DNA of 64,000 bases from Dryocola sp. LX212 (GCA_041504365.1 CP167917.1:1550001-1614000), one strand, 5' to 3'. Numbered from the stretch's first letter, positions 31,099 to 40,785 are shown. Program-made: numbers and translations. Notes: generated by a model not told the origin, from the sequence alone.

Positions 31099-31959
31099 AT
31101 GGGTAACGGATGGCATGAATGGCCGCTGATGATTTTTACGGTGCTCGGCCAGTGCGTAGCGGGTGGGTTTATCGTCATGGCGCTTGCACTGCTGAACGGC
31201 GTTGACGAGCGCGCTCAGCAAAAGCGGGTGCAGTGGGCAATGATCGTACTCTGGGTGCTTATGGGAATTGGGTTCATCGCTTCCATTCTCCATCTTGGCT
31301 CACCGTTGCGCGCCTTTAACTCCCTTAACCGCATTGGCGCCTCTGCGCTTAGCAACGAAATTGCAAGCGGCTCGGTGTTCTTCGCCATCGGTGGCTTCTG
31401 GTGGCTTATTACCGTGATGGGCAAAATGCACGCGGGGTTAGGGAAGCTGTGGATGATCCTCACGATGGTGCTGGGCGTCTTCTTCGTCTGGATGATGTGC
31501 CGCGTGTACCTCATTGACACCGTGCCAACGTGGTACAGCGTTTATACGCCGCTGAGTTTCTTCCTGACGATGTTTATCGGCGGCCCGCTGCTGGGCTATC
31601 TGCTGCTCCGTGCGGCGGGCGTAACGGGCTGGGGCATGCGTTTGCTGCCGGTAATCACGCTAGCTGGACTGATCGTCAGCACCGTTGTCGTGCTTTTGCA
31701 GGGTATGGAGCTGGCAATGATTCAAAGCTCGATTCAGCAGGCCTCTGCGCTGATCCCTCAGTACGGCACGCTGATGTCCTGGCGCCTCGCCCTGCTGGTG
31801 GTAGCGCTGGTTTGCTGGATAGTGCCGCAGCTTAAGGGACGTCAGCCTAACGTGGGTCTGCTGACACTAGCCTTTGTGCTGGTGGTGGCGGGTGAGCTGA
31901 TCGGTCGCGGCGTGTTCTACGGTCTGCATATGACGGTAGGCATGGCTATTGCCAGTTAA
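31099..31959 (+). CDS. dmsC: DMSO reductase membrane anchor subunit DmsC
   Basis: A 286-residue inner-membrane protein with eight hydrophobic segments that anchors DmsAB and oxidises menaquinol. The N-terminus MGNGWHEWPLMIFT, the HLGSPLRAFNSLNR motif and the C-terminal GRGVFYGLHMTVGM are family hallmarks. The ATG lies just after the dmsB TGA with AGGAGG upstream; the frame is open before it but overlaps dmsB. A terminator follows, ending the operon. Confidence 0.96.
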   Translation: MGNGWHEWPLMIFTVLGQCVAGGFIVMALALLNGVDERAQQKRVQWAMIVLWVLMGIGFIASILHLGSPLRAFNSLNRIGASALSNEIASGSVFFAIGGFWWLITVMGKMHAGLGKLWMILTMVLGVFFVWMMCRVYLIDTVPTWYSVYTPLSFFLTMFIGGPLLGYLLLRAAGVTGWGMRLLPVITLAGLIVSTVVVLLQGMELAMIQSSIQQASALIPQYGTLMSWRLALLVVALVCWIVPQLKGRQPNVGLLTLAFVLVVAGELIGRGVFYGLHMTVGMAIAS

Positions 31960-31978
31960 TTTCGGCTTAATTAATTAG

Positions 31979-32000
31979 CGCGCCTGCGGGCGCGTTTTTT
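31979..32000 (+). terminator. Intrinsic terminator of dmsABC
   Basis: CGCGCC/GGCGCG stem with a TGCG loop and six T residues, 19 nt after dmsC. Confidence 0.85.
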
Positions 32001-32267
32001 ATTTCCGGCACCTGTTAAGCCTTTCGAATAAGAAAATATCCTGTCGTTTACCATGAAATTTTTCATCCGATCCGCTGCGTTTTATTTTGCATGATCCCAT
32101 CAAAAACAGCGGGATAGCAATTTAGCTTAGCGGCAGGGTCGTCGGGAGGATTAGTTTTACAAATCGACAGACCTGATTTCGCCACAGGCCCCGTCAGCAC
32201 TGGATTGACAATAGTTTTGCCGGTGGCATTATGCGCACAAATTTCTTCTCTTCCTCGCGGTTTTTAC
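32001..32267 (+). other. Intergenic region dmsC-ycaD
   Basis: Apart from the dmsC terminator and the ycaD promoter this region contains no recognisable gene. E. coli K-12 has ycaC (isochorismatase-like hydrolase) here; no remnant of it is visible. Confidence 0.6.
32205..32232 (+). promoter_or_regulatory. Predicted ycaD promoter
   Basis: A perfect TTGACA -35 (32205-32210) is followed after 16 bp by CATTAT (32227-32232). The inferred start is near 32239, about 30 nt before the ycaD ATG. Confidence 0.55.
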
Positions 32268-33416
32268 ATGTCCACCTATACCCGGCCAGTGATGCTTTTG
32301 CTCTGTGGCCTGATGCTGTTGACCCTGGCCATAGCGGTTTTAAATACGCTGGTGCCGCTATGGCTTGCCCACGAACACCTGCCAACCTGGCAGGTGGGTA
32401 TGGTTGGCTCGTCCTATTTTACCGGCAATCTGCTGGGTACGCTGGTCACCGGCTGGTTAATTAAGCGCTACGGCTTTAACCGCAGCTATCATCTGGCCTC
32501 GCTGATTTTTGCCGTTGGCTGCGTCGGGCTGGGCCTGATGGTCGGCTTCTGGAGCTGGATGATGTGGCGCTTCGTTGCCGGGGTTGGCTGCGCGATGATT
32601 TGGGTGGTGGTGGAAAGCGCGCTGATGTGCAGCGGGACTTCGCGCAACCGTGGTCGCCTGCTGGCTGCTTACATGATGGTTTATTATGTGGGTACCGTGC
32701 TGGGCCAACTGATGGTCAGCAAGATGCCAACGGATATCGTCAGCGTGCTGCCGTGGGTCACCGGCATGATTCTGGCCGCCATTCTGCCTCTGCTGTTCAC
32801 TCGCATCGTAAATGACCGCAGTGAGAATCAGGAGTCAACTCCCGTGTGGCCAATGCTGCGCCTGCGTCACGCACGCCTTGGGGTCAACGGCTGCATTATC
32901 TCCGGTATCGTTCTGGGCTCGCTGTATGGCCTGATGCCGCTCTACCTCAACCACCAGGGCGTCAGCGATTCCGGCATCGGCTTCTGGATGGCGGTGATGG
33001 TCAGCGCGGGAATTGTTGGGCAATGGCCGGTAGGGCGCCTGGCCGATCGCTATGGTCGCCTGCTTGTTTTACGCGTGCAGGTATTCGTTATTATTCTTGG
33101 CTGCCTGGCAATGCTTACCGGGGCTGCGATGGGGCCGGTGCTGTTTGTCCTCGGCGCGGCTGGCTTCACGCTTTACCCTGTGGCCATGGCCTGGGCATGT
33201 GAGAAAGTAGAGCACCATCAGCTGGTGGCAATGAACCAGGCGCTGCTGCTGAGCTACACCATTGGCAGCCTGCTGGGGCCTACGCTTACTGCGATGCTGA
33301 TGCAGAGTTACTCGGACGATCTGCTGTTTGTGATGATTGCGGGCGTCGCGTTTGTTTATTTGCTGATGCTGCTGCGTAAAGCAGGGCAGCACCCAACGCC
33401 GGTGGCGCACGCCTGA
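32268..33416 (+). CDS. ycaD: Major facilitator superfamily transporter YcaD
   Basis: A 382-residue protein with twelve hydrophobic segments. Typical MFS features include [11 protein letters not shown]-like loop 2-3 residues ([13 protein letters not shown]) and GRLADRYGR between helices 8 and 9. The family includes YfkF and YcaD; the substrate is not established. The start was placed at the internal ATG giving the E. coli length; the frame extends 21 codons upstream into the promoter. It stands alone, with a terminator shared with the convergent pflA. In E. coli, ycaM, ycaN and ycaK separate it from pflA. Confidence 0.93.
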   Translation: MSTYTRPVMLLLCGLMLLTLAIAVLNTLVPLWLAHEHLPTWQVGMVGSSYFTGNLLGTLVTGWLIKRYGFNRSYHLASLIFAVGCVGLGLMVGFWSWMMWRFVAGVGCAMIWVVVESALMCSGTSRNRGRLLAAYMMVYYVGTVLGQLMVSKMPTDIVSVLPWVTGMILAAILPLLFTRIVNDRSENQESTPVWPMLRLRHARLGVNGCIISGIVLGSLYGLMPLYLNHQGVSDSGIGFWMAVMVSAGIVGQWPVGRLADRYGRLLVLRVQVFVIILGCLAMLTGAAMGPVLFVLGAAGFTLYPVAMAWACEKVEHHQLVAMNQALLLSYTIGSLLGPTLTAMLMQSYSDDLLFVMIAGVAFVYLLMLLRKAGQHPTPVAHA

Positions 33417-33435
33417 ATGGCTTAGTGCAGATGTG

Positions 33436-33469
33436 AAAATGGCCCTCATTACATTGAGGGCCATTTTTT
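33436..33469. terminator. Bidirectional terminator ycaD/pflA
   Basis: A 13-bp AAAATGGCCCTCA/TGAGGGCCATTTT stem with a 6-nt loop, flanked by A and T runs. Its right end reaches the pflA stop codon, so pflA mRNA ends almost immediately after translation ends. Confidence 0.9.
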
Positions 33470-34208
33470 AATACATAACTTTGTGACCGTATTGTTCGAG
33501 AATGCTTTTCACGCGCTCCATGGTCTCTTTCTTCGGCGGGTGTACGCCATCCAGCTTGTACTCTTCGCCCATCGCGACCCACTTGTGCTTGCCCAGTTCG
33601 TGATACGGCAGCAGTTCGATTTTCTCGACGTTGCCCATATCGCGGGTGAATTCGCCCAGGCGGTGCGCGGAATCATCATCGTCGGACCAGCCCGGCACAA
33701 CCACGTAGCGGATCCAGACGTTGATGTCTTTCTTCGACAGATATTTAGCAAATTCGAGGGTGCGGTGGTTAGAGACGCCAACCAGATTCTGGTGGATCTC
33801 ATCGTTCATCTGTTTTAAATCGAGCATCACAAGATCGGTCACTTCCAGCAGTTCATCAATCACCGGATCGTAGCGGCGAACAAAACCGTTGGTGTCGAGG
33901 CAGGTGTGAATACCTTCTTTGTGGCAGGCGCGGAACCAGTCGCGCACAAACTCGGCCTGCAAAATGGCTTCGCCGCCGGAGGCGGTCACGCCGCCGCCGG
34001 AAGCATTCATAAAGTGGCGATAGGTCACCACCTCTTTCATGAGCTCTTCCACGGTGATTTCGTTGCCGCCGTGCGTATCCCAGGTATCACGGTTATGGCA
34101 GTACAGGCAGCGCATCAGGCAGCCCTGAAAGAAGGTGATAAAACGAATACCGGGGCCATCCACGGTACCGCATGATTCAAAGGAATGAATTCGGCCAATT
34201 ACTGACAT
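33468..34208 (-). CDS. pflA: Pyruvate formate-lyase 1 activating enzyme
   Basis: A 246-residue radical SAM enzyme that abstracts H from the PflB glycine using a 4Fe-4S cluster held by C30-x3-C34-x2-C37. SAM-binding glycines ([10 protein letters not shown]) follow. It acts anaerobically with flavodoxin as electron donor. It lies downstream of pflB in the same direction, but the gap holds a pflB terminator and an ERIC repeat, so it probably relies on its own promoter plus read-through. Confidence 0.98.
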   Translation of the reverse strand: MSVIGRIHSFESCGTVDGPGIRFITFFQGCLMRCLYCHNRDTWDTHGGNEITVEELMKEVVTYRHFMNASGGGVTASGGEAILQAEFVRDWFRACHKEGIHTCLDTNGFVRRYDPVIDELLEVTDLVMLDLKQMNDEIHQNLVGVSNHRTLEFAKYLSKKDINVWIRYVVVPGWSDDDDSAHRLGEFTRDMGNVEKIELLPYHELGKHKWVAMGEEYKLDGVHPPKKETMERVKSILEQYGHKVMY

Positions 34209-34302
34209 TGCGGTGTTTTCTCCAGTATTGACGGATGCTGCTGCCTCCGTCAGGTTGAGCGCGGTCTATGTCCAGAATGCCGCGTCGAATCAGTTTTGCA
34301 GG

Positions 34303-34426
34303 ATACCCGTCATACTTCAACTTGCAGGGGGGTTGGCTGCACTCCCTCACCCCAGCCACTTATTTTAGTAAGCTCCGGGGATTTACTCCCTTGCCGCCTA
34401 ACTGCAAATTAAATTATTTAGGGTAC
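34303..34426. repeat. ERIC (IRU) intergenic repeat
   Basis: A ~124-bp imperfect palindrome. It begins with the ATACCCGTCATACTTCAA end and finishes TTAAATTATTTAGGGTAC. The core CCTCACCCCAGCCACTTA and AGTAAGCTCCGGGGATTTAC corresponds to the classical ERIC2 and ERIC1R primer regions of enterobacterial repetitive intergenic consensus elements. Full length (known elements are about 127 bp). It lies between the pflB terminator and pflA and, if transcribed, would form a long hairpin. Confidence 0.9.
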
Positions 34427-34473
34427 AAAATTAAAAGTTATCTAGCAGTTATCCTGCAAAACTGGCTCTGACA

Positions 34474-34505
34474 TAAGAAAAGGCCCCACCGAAGTGGAGC
34501 CTTTA
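34474..34505 (-). terminator. Intrinsic terminator of focA-pflB
   Basis: On the minus strand GGCTCCAC-TTCG-GTGGGGCC (8 bp with one wobble and a stable UUCG tetraloop) followed by TTTTCTT, about 32 nt after the pflB stop. Confidence 0.85.
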
Positions 34506-34533
34506 TTCTACGCCTTTTCAGACAAACCGGGTA

Positions 34534-36816
34534 TTACATGGTTTGGGTGAAGGTACGGGTAATAACGTCCTGCTGCTGTTCTTTAGTCAGGGAGTTAAAA
34601 CGTACGGCGTAACCGGATACGCGGATGGTCAGCTGAGGATATTTCTCAGGATGTTCCATTGCGTCCAGCAGCATTTCACGGTTCATCACGTTCACGTTCA
34701 GGTGCTGACCACCTTCGATGGACGCTTCGTGGTGGAAGTAACCATCCATCAGACCCGCGAGGTTTGTTTTACGCACTTCGTCGTCTTTACCCAGCGCGTT
34801 TGGCACGATGGAGAAGGTATAAGAGATACCATCTTTCGCGTAGGCAAACGGCAGTTTAGCAACGGAGGTCAGAGAGGCAACGGCACCTTTCTGGTCACGA
34901 CCGTGCATTGGGTTAGCACCTGGACCGAACGGAGTACCTGCGCGACGGCCATCTGGGGTGTTACCGGTTTTCTTACCATAAACCACGTTAGAGGTGATGG
35001 TCAGAACAGACTGAGTCGGGATAGCGTTACGGTAAGTAGTCAGCTTCTGAATTTTCTTCATGAAACGTTCTACCAGGTCAACAGCGATGTCATCTACGCG
35101 AGGATCGTTGTTACCGAACATTGGGTATTCACCTTCGATTTCGAAGTCGGTCGCCAGACCATCTTCGTCACGAATTGGTTTAACTTTCGCGTATTTGATT
35201 GCGGACAGGGAGTCAGCAGCAACGGAAAGACCCGCGATACCACAAGCCATGGTGCGAACAACGTCACGGTCATGAAGAGCCATCAGAGACGCTTCGTAGC
35301 TGTACTTATCATGCATGTAGTGAATGATGTTCAGCGCGGTGACGTACTGCTTAGCCAGCCAGTCCATGAAGTGGTCCAGGCGGTCCAGCACGTTATCGTA
35401 GTCCAGCACTTCTGCAGTGATTGGCGCTTCTTTAGGACCAACCTGCATTTTCAGTTTTTCATCAATGCCGCCATTGATGGCATACAGCATGGTTTTCGCC
35501 AGGTTCGCACGAGCACCGAAGAACTGCATTTGCTTACCAACAACCATTGGGCTTACGCAGCAAGCGATAGCGTAGTCATCGTTGTTGAAGTCAGGACGCA
35601 TCAGATCGTCATTCTCGTACTGCAGAGAAGAGGTATCGATGGAGACTTTAGCCGCGTATTTTTTGAAGTTCAGCGGCAGTTTTTCAGACCACAGGATGGT
35701 GATGTTCGGCTCCGGAGACGGCCCCATGGTGTACAGGGTGTTCAGGAAGCGGAAGCTGGATTTGGTGACCAGAGTACGGCCATCAACGCCCATCCCGGCG
35801 ATAGATTCAGTTGCCCAGATTGGGTCACCGGAGAACAGCTCATCGTACTCAGGGGTACGCAGGAAGCGAACCATACGTAGTTTCATGACCAGGTGGTCAA
35901 TCATCTCCTGAGCGTCAGTTTCGGTGATTTTGCCTGCTTTCAGGTCACGCTCGATGTAGGCATCCAGGAAGGTAGATACGCGACCGAAGGACATTGCAGC
36001 GCCGTTCTGAGATTTAACCGCAGCCAGGTAGCCGAAGTAAGTCCACTGAATAGCTTCCTGTGCGTTAGTCGCAGGACCAGAGATATCGCAGCCATATTTA
36101 GCCGCCATTTCTTTGATCTGACCCAGCGCACGGTGCTGTTCGGAGATCTCTTCACGCAGACGGATAGTCGCTTCCAGATCTTCACCGTTTTCCAGCTTGG
36201 TCTGCAGTGAGTTGAACTGAGCGAATTTGTCTTTCATCAGGAAGTCGATGCCGTATAGCGCAACGCGACGGTAGTCACCGATGATACGACCACGGCCATA
36301 CGCATCTGGCAGACCGGTGATAACACCTGATTTACGGCAGTTCAGGATGTCTTTGGTGTAAACATCAAACACGCCCTGGTTGTGCGTTTTACGGTATTCG
36401 GTGAAGATCTTCTTAAGCATTGGGTCGAGTTCACGACCGTATACTTTACAAGAACCTTCAACCATTTTGATGCCGCCAAACGGAATGATGGCACGTTTGA
36501 GAGGCGCGTCAGTCTGCAGGCCCACGATGGTTTCGAGGGACTTATTGATATAGCCAGCATCATGGGAAGTGATGGTTGAAGCGAGGTCGGTATCGAAGTC
36601 AACAGGCGCGTGAGTGCGGTTTTCCTGTTTAACGCCTTCCATAACGTTGTCCCACAGCTTGGTAGTTGCGTCAGTCGCACCTGCCAGGAAGGACTCATCG
36701 CCCTCGTAAGGAGTGTAGTTTTTCTGAATGAAGTCACGTACGTTTACTTCATTCTGCCAGTCGCCTTTGGCAAAACCTTCCCAGGCTGTGGCTAACTTTT
36801 CATTAAGCTCGGACAT
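34534..36816 (-). CDS. pflB: Pyruvate formate-lyase PflB
   Basis: At 760 residues this is the E. coli length. The glycyl radical enzyme converts pyruvate and CoA to acetyl-CoA and formate in fermentation. The catalytic cysteine pair is in AIACCVSP (419/420 counting Met). The radical glycine is in RVSGYAVRF at residue 735 (Gly734 of the mature enzyme), 25 residues from the end. It is preceded by focA (53 bp) in the focA-pflB operon, and highly biased codon use fits very high expression. Confidence 0.99.
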   Translation of the reverse strand: MSELNEKLATAWEGFAKGDWQNEVNVRDFIQKNYTPYEGDESFLAGATDATTKLWDNVMEGVKQENRTHAPVDFDTDLASTITSHDAGYINKSLETIVGLQTDAPLKRAIIPFGGIKMVEGSCKVYGRELDPMLKKIFTEYRKTHNQGVFDVYTKDILNCRKSGVITGLPDAYGRGRIIGDYRRVALYGIDFLMKDKFAQFNSLQTKLENGEDLEATIRLREEISEQHRALGQIKEMAAKYGCDISGPATNAQEAIQWTYFGYLAAVKSQNGAAMSFGRVSTFLDAYIERDLKAGKITETDAQEMIDHLVMKLRMVRFLRTPEYDELFSGDPIWATESIAGMGVDGRTLVTKSSFRFLNTLYTMGPSPEPNITILWSEKLPLNFKKYAAKVSIDTSSLQYENDDLMRPDFNNDDYAIACCVSPMVVGKQMQFFGARANLAKTMLYAINGGIDEKLKMQVGPKEAPITAEVLDYDNVLDRLDHFMDWLAKQYVTALNIIHYMHDKYSYEASLMALHDRDVVRTMACGIAGLSVAADSLSAIKYAKVKPIRDEDGLATDFEIEGEYPMFGNNDPRVDDIAVDLVERFMKKIQKLTTYRNAIPTQSVLTITSNVVYGKKTGNTPDGRRAGTPFGPGANPMHGRDQKGAVASLTSVAKLPFAYAKDGISYTFSIVPNALGKDDEVRKTNLAGLMDGYFHHEASIEGGQHLNVNVMNREMLLDAMEHPEKYPQLTIRVSGYAVRFNSLTKEQQQDVITRTFTQTM

Positions 36817-36869
36817 TTAACACCTACCTTCTAATGTGGATTTCTTATTCCCTGCGTAATGAGCGGCAC

Positions 36870-37727
36870 TTAGTGCTTGTCGCCACCGCGCAGATAAATT
36901 ACCCAGTATGTCAATCCAACCAACAAACCACCGCCGATGATGTTCCCGATAGTGACCGGAATCAGGTTATCGATGATGAAGTTCATAATGGTCAGATGCG
37001 AGAAATTGTCCGGAGACGACCCGACTGCGGTCCAGAATTCCGGGCTTGCGAAGTTACGTACCACGATACCCATAGGGATCATGAACATGTTTGCGATACT
37101 GTGCTCAAAGCCGCTGGCAACAAACATGGCGACCGGCAGTATCATAGCAAACATCTTGTCCATTAAACTGCGACCGGAGTAGCTCATCCAGACCGCCAGA
37201 CAAACCATCAGGTTCGCAAGAATACCGAGGCACACGGCTTCGATAAACGTGTGGTGCATTTTATGGTCGGCGGTCTGCAGCACGTTCATGCCCCAGGCCC
37301 CATTAGCGGTCATATACATACCTGACAGCCAGATAAGCAGCACAAACAGCAATGCGCCAATCAGGTTACCGATATAAACATTTATCCAGTTACGGGCTAG
37401 CTGTCCCCACGTAATACGACCGCTCGCCTTAGCGACGACAATCAGCACTGTGGAGGTGAAGAGGTCAGCTCCGCAAATAACACAAAGAATCAAACCTAAA
37501 GAGAAGCATGTGCCGCCAATCAGCTTTGCGATACCAAAGGGGACGCCCGCGGTACCGGTAGTGGCGGTGATGTAAAAAACGAAGGCAATCGAGATGAATA
37601 CGCCAGCGGTGATCGCTAAATAAAACGTAGTCAGCGGATGTTTTGTTGCTTTATAGACGCCAGCGTCTTCGGCAACTTTTGCCATGGCTGGAGGAAGTAA
37701 TACTTCAAAAGGGTTGTCAGTTTTCAC
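36870..37727 (-). CDS. focA: Formate channel FocA
   Basis: A 285-residue formate/nitrite transporter family channel, a pentamer with six helices per subunit. It moves formate made by PflB across the inner membrane. Key features: the FTSTVL omega-loop threonine and the FEHSIANMFMIP histidine that gates pH-dependent transport. The start codon is GTG, as in E. coli, with a weak purine-rich ribosome-binding site (AGAGAG), in line with low FocA relative to PflB. It is the first gene of focA-pflB, behind an FNR-dependent promoter. Confidence 0.97.
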   Translation of the reverse strand: MKTDNPFEVLLPPAMAKVAEDAGVYKATKHPLTTFYLAITAGVFISIAFVFYITATTGTAGVPFGIAKLIGGTCFSLGLILCVICGADLFTSTVLIVVAKASGRITWGQLARNWINVYIGNLIGALLFVLLIWLSGMYMTANGAWGMNVLQTADHKMHHTFIEAVCLGILANLMVCLAVWMSYSGRSLMDKMFAMILPVAMFVASGFEHSIANMFMIPMGIVVRNFASPEFWTAVGSSPDNFSHLTIMNFIIDNLIPVTIGNIIGGGLLVGLTYWVIYLRGGDKH

Positions 37728-37758
37728 ACTAACTCTCTCTTATTTATTCGGCGAGGAG

Positions 37759-37800
37759 ATACTAACAAAGCATTATAGAGTAAAATTTGACATGGATCAT
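37759..37800 (-). promoter_or_regulatory. FNR-dependent promoter of focA-pflB (p6-like)
   Basis: FNR site TTGAC-ATGG-ATCAT (37787-37800), 8 of 10 consensus bases. Its centre is 41.5 bp from a start inferred at 37752, given a TAGTAT -10 at 37764-37759 on the minus strand: class II activation. A second, perfect TATAAT lies at 37777-37772 and would give a start near 37765. E. coli focA p6 is FNR-activated. Confidence 0.65.
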
Positions 37801-37854
37801 ATCTCGCCAAGCTTATAGGCCTATTAAAAGCAGGTGATTAGCCTGTTTTCAAGG

Positions 37855-37867
37855 TAACTTTTTGATT
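37855..37867 (-). promoter_or_regulatory. IHF site upstream of focA
   Basis: AATCAAAAAGTTA on the minus strand matches the IHF consensus WATCAANNNNTTR at every defined position. IHF is known to be needed for full anaerobic pfl expression in E. coli. It lies about 110 bp upstream of the inferred start, and the IHF beta gene ihfB is also in this window. Confidence 0.6.
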
Positions 37868-37935
37868 ATATTTATGAAAATAAATTTTAATAATTATACG
37901 GTAATTTGAATTTAGCGGGTCATGCTCCTTTTCAA

Positions 37936-37945
37936 GGTTAATTAA
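37936..37945 (+). promoter_or_regulatory. ArcA-like box upstream of focA
   Basis: GGTTAATTAA agrees with the ArcA core (A/T)GTTAATTA(A/T) at 9 of 10 positions. A related GTTAATCTTTAAC palindrome lies at 37984-37996. ArcA-P activates pfl anaerobically in E. coli. Such AT-rich sites occur by chance, so confidence is moderate. Confidence 0.45.
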
Positions 37946-38045
37946 AACGGAGTATTCCAAAATAATTGCAACATAATTTATAGGTTAATCTTTAACTATG
38001 TCACCATTATTTAACTCGCGGATTACATATGGAATTATTTTCGCC

Positions 38046-38077
38046 GCAATAAAAACAAGGGGCAATTAAATTGCCCC
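38046..38077 (-). terminator. Intrinsic terminator of ycaO
   Basis: GGGGCAAT/ATTGCCCC stem with a 3-nt loop, followed on the minus strand by TTGTTTTTATTG, about 48 nt after the ycaO stop. Confidence 0.8.
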
Positions 38078-38125
38078 GTAATATAGCGTAGAGAGGGCGA
38101 TCGAATCACCCGAAACGGCTGATTG

Positions 38126-39889
38126 CTAGCTGGCCTGCCAGAAACGCGCCTTGGCACGCTGCAGCTTTTCATAGGCCGCTAACAGTGCCTGATGGGCAGG
38201 GAAGGCTTGCAGATCGTCGTCCACGGCCTGCAGACCGTAGAAGGCGGCTTCGCCGGAAAGCGCAGCGCTTGCCGCTTCAACGGTTTCTGCGCCGTACATA
38301 CGAACGAAGGCGTTCAGATACTGTAGCGGTTCACGTTCCTCTTCCATGGCCAGCAGCAGAAGCGTTTGCAGGCAGCGGTAGTAATTAGCCCGTTCTGCAC
38401 TAAATATGGAGGCGTTGAACTCCATCGTCCACTCTGTCCAGATCAGCGCCTGCTCGGTGTCGCCGCCGGCCAGCGCCAGCATCGCCTTCAGTTCACCGAT
38501 GCGCAACGTATACCAGCCGTTATCTTTACCTGTTGCCAGACCCAGCAGCTCGCGCACGCGGGTAAAGTCATCGTGGCCTTCTTCATCCAGCTGAGAAATC
38601 AGATTGAGATAGTCCTGCTGTTCCCACTCGCTGCCCGGCAGGGCGAGAATAGTTTCACGCAGGTGATAGCCCATATTGTTATTGGCTAACAGCAGGTCTT
38701 CAGCCGGGTAGATATCCGACATGCCCGGCACGATGATACGGCAGGCGTAAACATCCAGATGCTGATAGTCCGCGATATAAACTTCCTGGTCTTCCGCATC
38801 AAAGATGGCCATCAGCGTAGTGAACTCTTCTTCCGTGGTGCCGGAGAAGCTCCAGTCAACGAACGGATAATCTGCGTCCTGCTTGAACATATCCCAGGAG
38901 ATCAGGCCACTTGAGTCGATGAAGTGGGTTTCAAGGTTGGCATGCTCCGCGACTTCTTCATCATCGAAGGTCGGCGGGGTAAACACGTCCAGATCTTTCA
39001 GGCCACGACCCTGCAGCAGCTCGGTCACCGTACGCTCCAGCGCAACGCCGAAGTCCGGGTGCGCGCCGAAAGAGGCGAAGCAGGTGCCGTTAGCCGGGTT
39101 GAACAACACGACGCAAATCACCGGATATTTACCGCCGAGCGAGCCGTCGTAGGCAAAGATTGGAAAGCCTTCTGCTTCAAGCGTGGCGATAGACTCGACA
39201 ACGCCTGGGTAACGAGCAAGCACTTCCTGCGGGATTTCAGGCAGGCTGATGCTTTCGGCGATAATTTTGTTTTTGATGTGACGCTCAAACACCTCTGACA
39301 GGCCCTGAACGCGCGCTTCGTTGGCGGTGTTACCAGCGGACATGCCGTTGGAGACGTACAGGTTGCCTATAATATTCATTGGAACATAGACAGTATGCTG
39401 ATCCGACTGACGAGTGAACGGCAGGGCGCAGATACCACGCTCTTCGTTGCCCGACTGAAGGTCAATCAGCATACTGGCGGTCAGTTCGTTTTCAGGATCG
39501 TAAAACGCGCGCAGGCGATCGTCGAGAATCCCTGCCGGCAGCTGCTCATCTTCCGGGATCGCAAACCATTTTTCGTTCGGGTAATGCACGAACGGACCGT
39601 TAGCGATGGTTTTACCCAGCCAGAAGTCTGCGAAGAAATAGTTAGTGGACAGACGCTCGAAGTATTCGCCAAGCGCGGAAGCCAGAGCGGCTTTTTTGGT
39701 CGCGCCCTTGCCGTTGGTAAAGCACAACGCGCTGTCTTTATCACGAATATGCACGGACCAGACGTTGGGCACCGGATTCAGCCAGGAGGCCTCTTCAATA
39801 TTAAAACCGAGGTCGGCAAGCTGCTTCTGGAAGCGAGCGATGGAATCTTCCAGTGCGGCATCTTTGCCAGGAATAAAGGTTTGGGTCAT
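38126..39889 (-). CDS. ycaO: YcaO, ATP-grasp-like cyclodehydratase-family protein (RimO accessory)
   Basis: A 587-residue founder-type YcaO protein. The YcaO domain (about 50-390) includes ATP-binding acidic motifs (SALGEYFERL near 88-97, GLSEVFERH near 199-207). A C-terminal TPR-like domain (about 410-587) ends without the PxPxP tail seen in azoline-forming YcaOs. Family members use ATP to activate backbone amides. The E. coli protein is linked to beta-methylthiolation of ribosomal protein S12 with RimO. There is no adjacent TOMM precursor or dehydrogenase. It lies upstream of focA in the same direction but behind its own terminator, and is divergent from ycaP. Confidence 0.95.
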   Translation of the reverse strand: MTQTFIPGKDAALEDSIARFQKQLADLGFNIEEASWLNPVPNVWSVHIRDKDSALCFTNGKGATKKAALASALGEYFERLSTNYFFADFWLGKTIANGPFVHYPNEKWFAIPEDEQLPAGILDDRLRAFYDPENELTASMLIDLQSGNEERGICALPFTRQSDQHTVYVPMNIIGNLYVSNGMSAGNTANEARVQGLSEVFERHIKNKIIAESISLPEIPQEVLARYPGVVESIATLEAEGFPIFAYDGSLGGKYPVICVVLFNPANGTCFASFGAHPDFGVALERTVTELLQGRGLKDLDVFTPPTFDDEEVAEHANLETHFIDSSGLISWDMFKQDADYPFVDWSFSGTTEEEFTTLMAIFDAEDQEVYIADYQHLDVYACRIIVPGMSDIYPAEDLLLANNNMGYHLRETILALPGSEWEQQDYLNLISQLDEEGHDDFTRVRELLGLATGKDNGWYTLRIGELKAMLALAGGDTEQALIWTEWTMEFNASIFSAERANYYRCLQTLLLLAMEEEREPLQYLNAFVRMYGAETVEAASAALSGEAAFYGLQAVDDDLQAFPAHQALLAAYEKLQRAKARFWQAS

Positions 39890-40028
39890 CAGGGGTTCAC
39901 TTTTGTCGTACGCAAAGCGCGCAATGATACGGGTTTTAGCAGGCTGAGGCTATCCCAGGCCGCTTGCAGGCGAAGCTAGCATAACAGGCTATGCTTATGG
40001 TCAGTAACTGACTGTAATGGCGAAGAAA

Positions 40029-40721
40029 ATGAAGACATTTGATTTACAGCGTATGGCGTTTGATGAAATGCCCCCGGACTTCTTATGGGAAGTCGCCGTG
40101 CGCAGCGTTTATACCTTTATTCTTGTTTTCCTGTTTTTAAAAATCACGGGCCGCCGCGGCGTGCGGCAGATGTCGCTTTTTGAAGTGCTGATTATCCTGA
40201 CGTTGGGCTCGGCGGCGGGCGATGTGGCGTTTTATCATGATGTGCCGATGCTGCCGGTCTTTGTGGTCTTTATCACGCTCGCCTGCCTCTATCGTCTGGT
40301 CATGTGGCTGATGAGCCACAGTGAAAAGCTTGAAAACCTGTTTGAAGGTAAACCTGCCGTCATTATTGAAGAGGGCGAGTTTGCGTGGGAAAAAATGCAG
40401 TCCCAGAACATGACGGAGTTTGAATTCTTTATGGAACTGCGTCTGCACGGCGTGGAACACCTGGGCCAGGTGCGGCTGGCAATTCTCGAAACCAACGGGC
40501 AGATAAGCGTCTATTTCTTCCCCGATCATCTCGTCAGGCCCGGCCTGTCGATCCTGCCTGAGCCCTGCAACGAACGCTTTGAAGAAGTGCCGGAAGAGGG
40601 TGATTACGCCTGCATTCGCTGCAGTGAAGTGGTGACCTTTAATGCTGGTGAAAAATCGCAGTGTCCGCGTTGCGAACATCATCAGTGGGTAAAAGCCTCT
40701 ACCGCTAAGCGTGTGACCTGA
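40029..40721 (+). CDS. ycaP: DUF421 inner-membrane protein YcaP
   Basis: 230 residues from the preferred ATG (E. coli length); an ATG four codons earlier (40017) has a poorer ribosome-binding site. About three N-terminal transmembrane helices are followed by the cytoplasmic DUF421 domain (RRGVRQMSLFEVLIILTLGSA, then the LEGKP-like FEGKPAVII). The C-terminus has two CxxC pairs (CIRC, CPRC) that look like a zinc ribbon. The function is unknown; Bacillus relatives (YetF, YdfS) affect spore-germination receptors. It stands alone between ycaO and serC. Confidence 0.9.
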   Translation: MKTFDLQRMAFDEMPPDFLWEVAVRSVYTFILVFLFLKITGRRGVRQMSLFEVLIILTLGSAAGDVAFYHDVPMLPVFVVFITLACLYRLVMWLMSHSEKLENLFEGKPAVIIEEGEFAWEKMQSQNMTEFEFFMELRLHGVEHLGQVRLAILETNGQISVYFFPDHLVRPGLSILPEPCNERFEEVPEEGDYACIRCSEVVTFNAGEKSQCPRCEHHQWVKASTAKRVT

Positions 40722-40763
40722 CGGGGAAAATAGGGTTTTTTGCAGCCGGGATGGTGAATTGTT

Positions 40764-40785
40764 TTGTGTGATATGGCGCACATTC
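40764..40785 (+). promoter_or_regulatory. CRP site upstream of serC
   Basis: TGTGA-TATGGC-GCACA (40767-40782) matches the CRP core TGTGA-N6-TCACA at 9 of 10 positions, centred 106 bp before the serC ATG. In E. coli the serC-aroA operon is repressed by cAMP-CRP and activated by Lrp. The site is enclosed by a 9-bp inverted repeat, GCAGCCGGG at 40742 and CCCGGCTGC at 40788. Confidence 0.65.

Noticed and set aside
34543-35880. 445-codon open frame antisense to pflB
   Set aside because: It lies entirely within the conserved, codon-biased pflB gene; strong codon bias removes stop codons from the opposite strand. No ribosome-binding site or protein resemblance.
38126-39889. YcaO as part of an azoline-type RiPP cluster
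   Set aside because: No precursor peptide, dehydrogenase or E1-like partner is nearby, and the protein has the TPR-like C-terminus of the non-TOMM enterobacterial YcaO.
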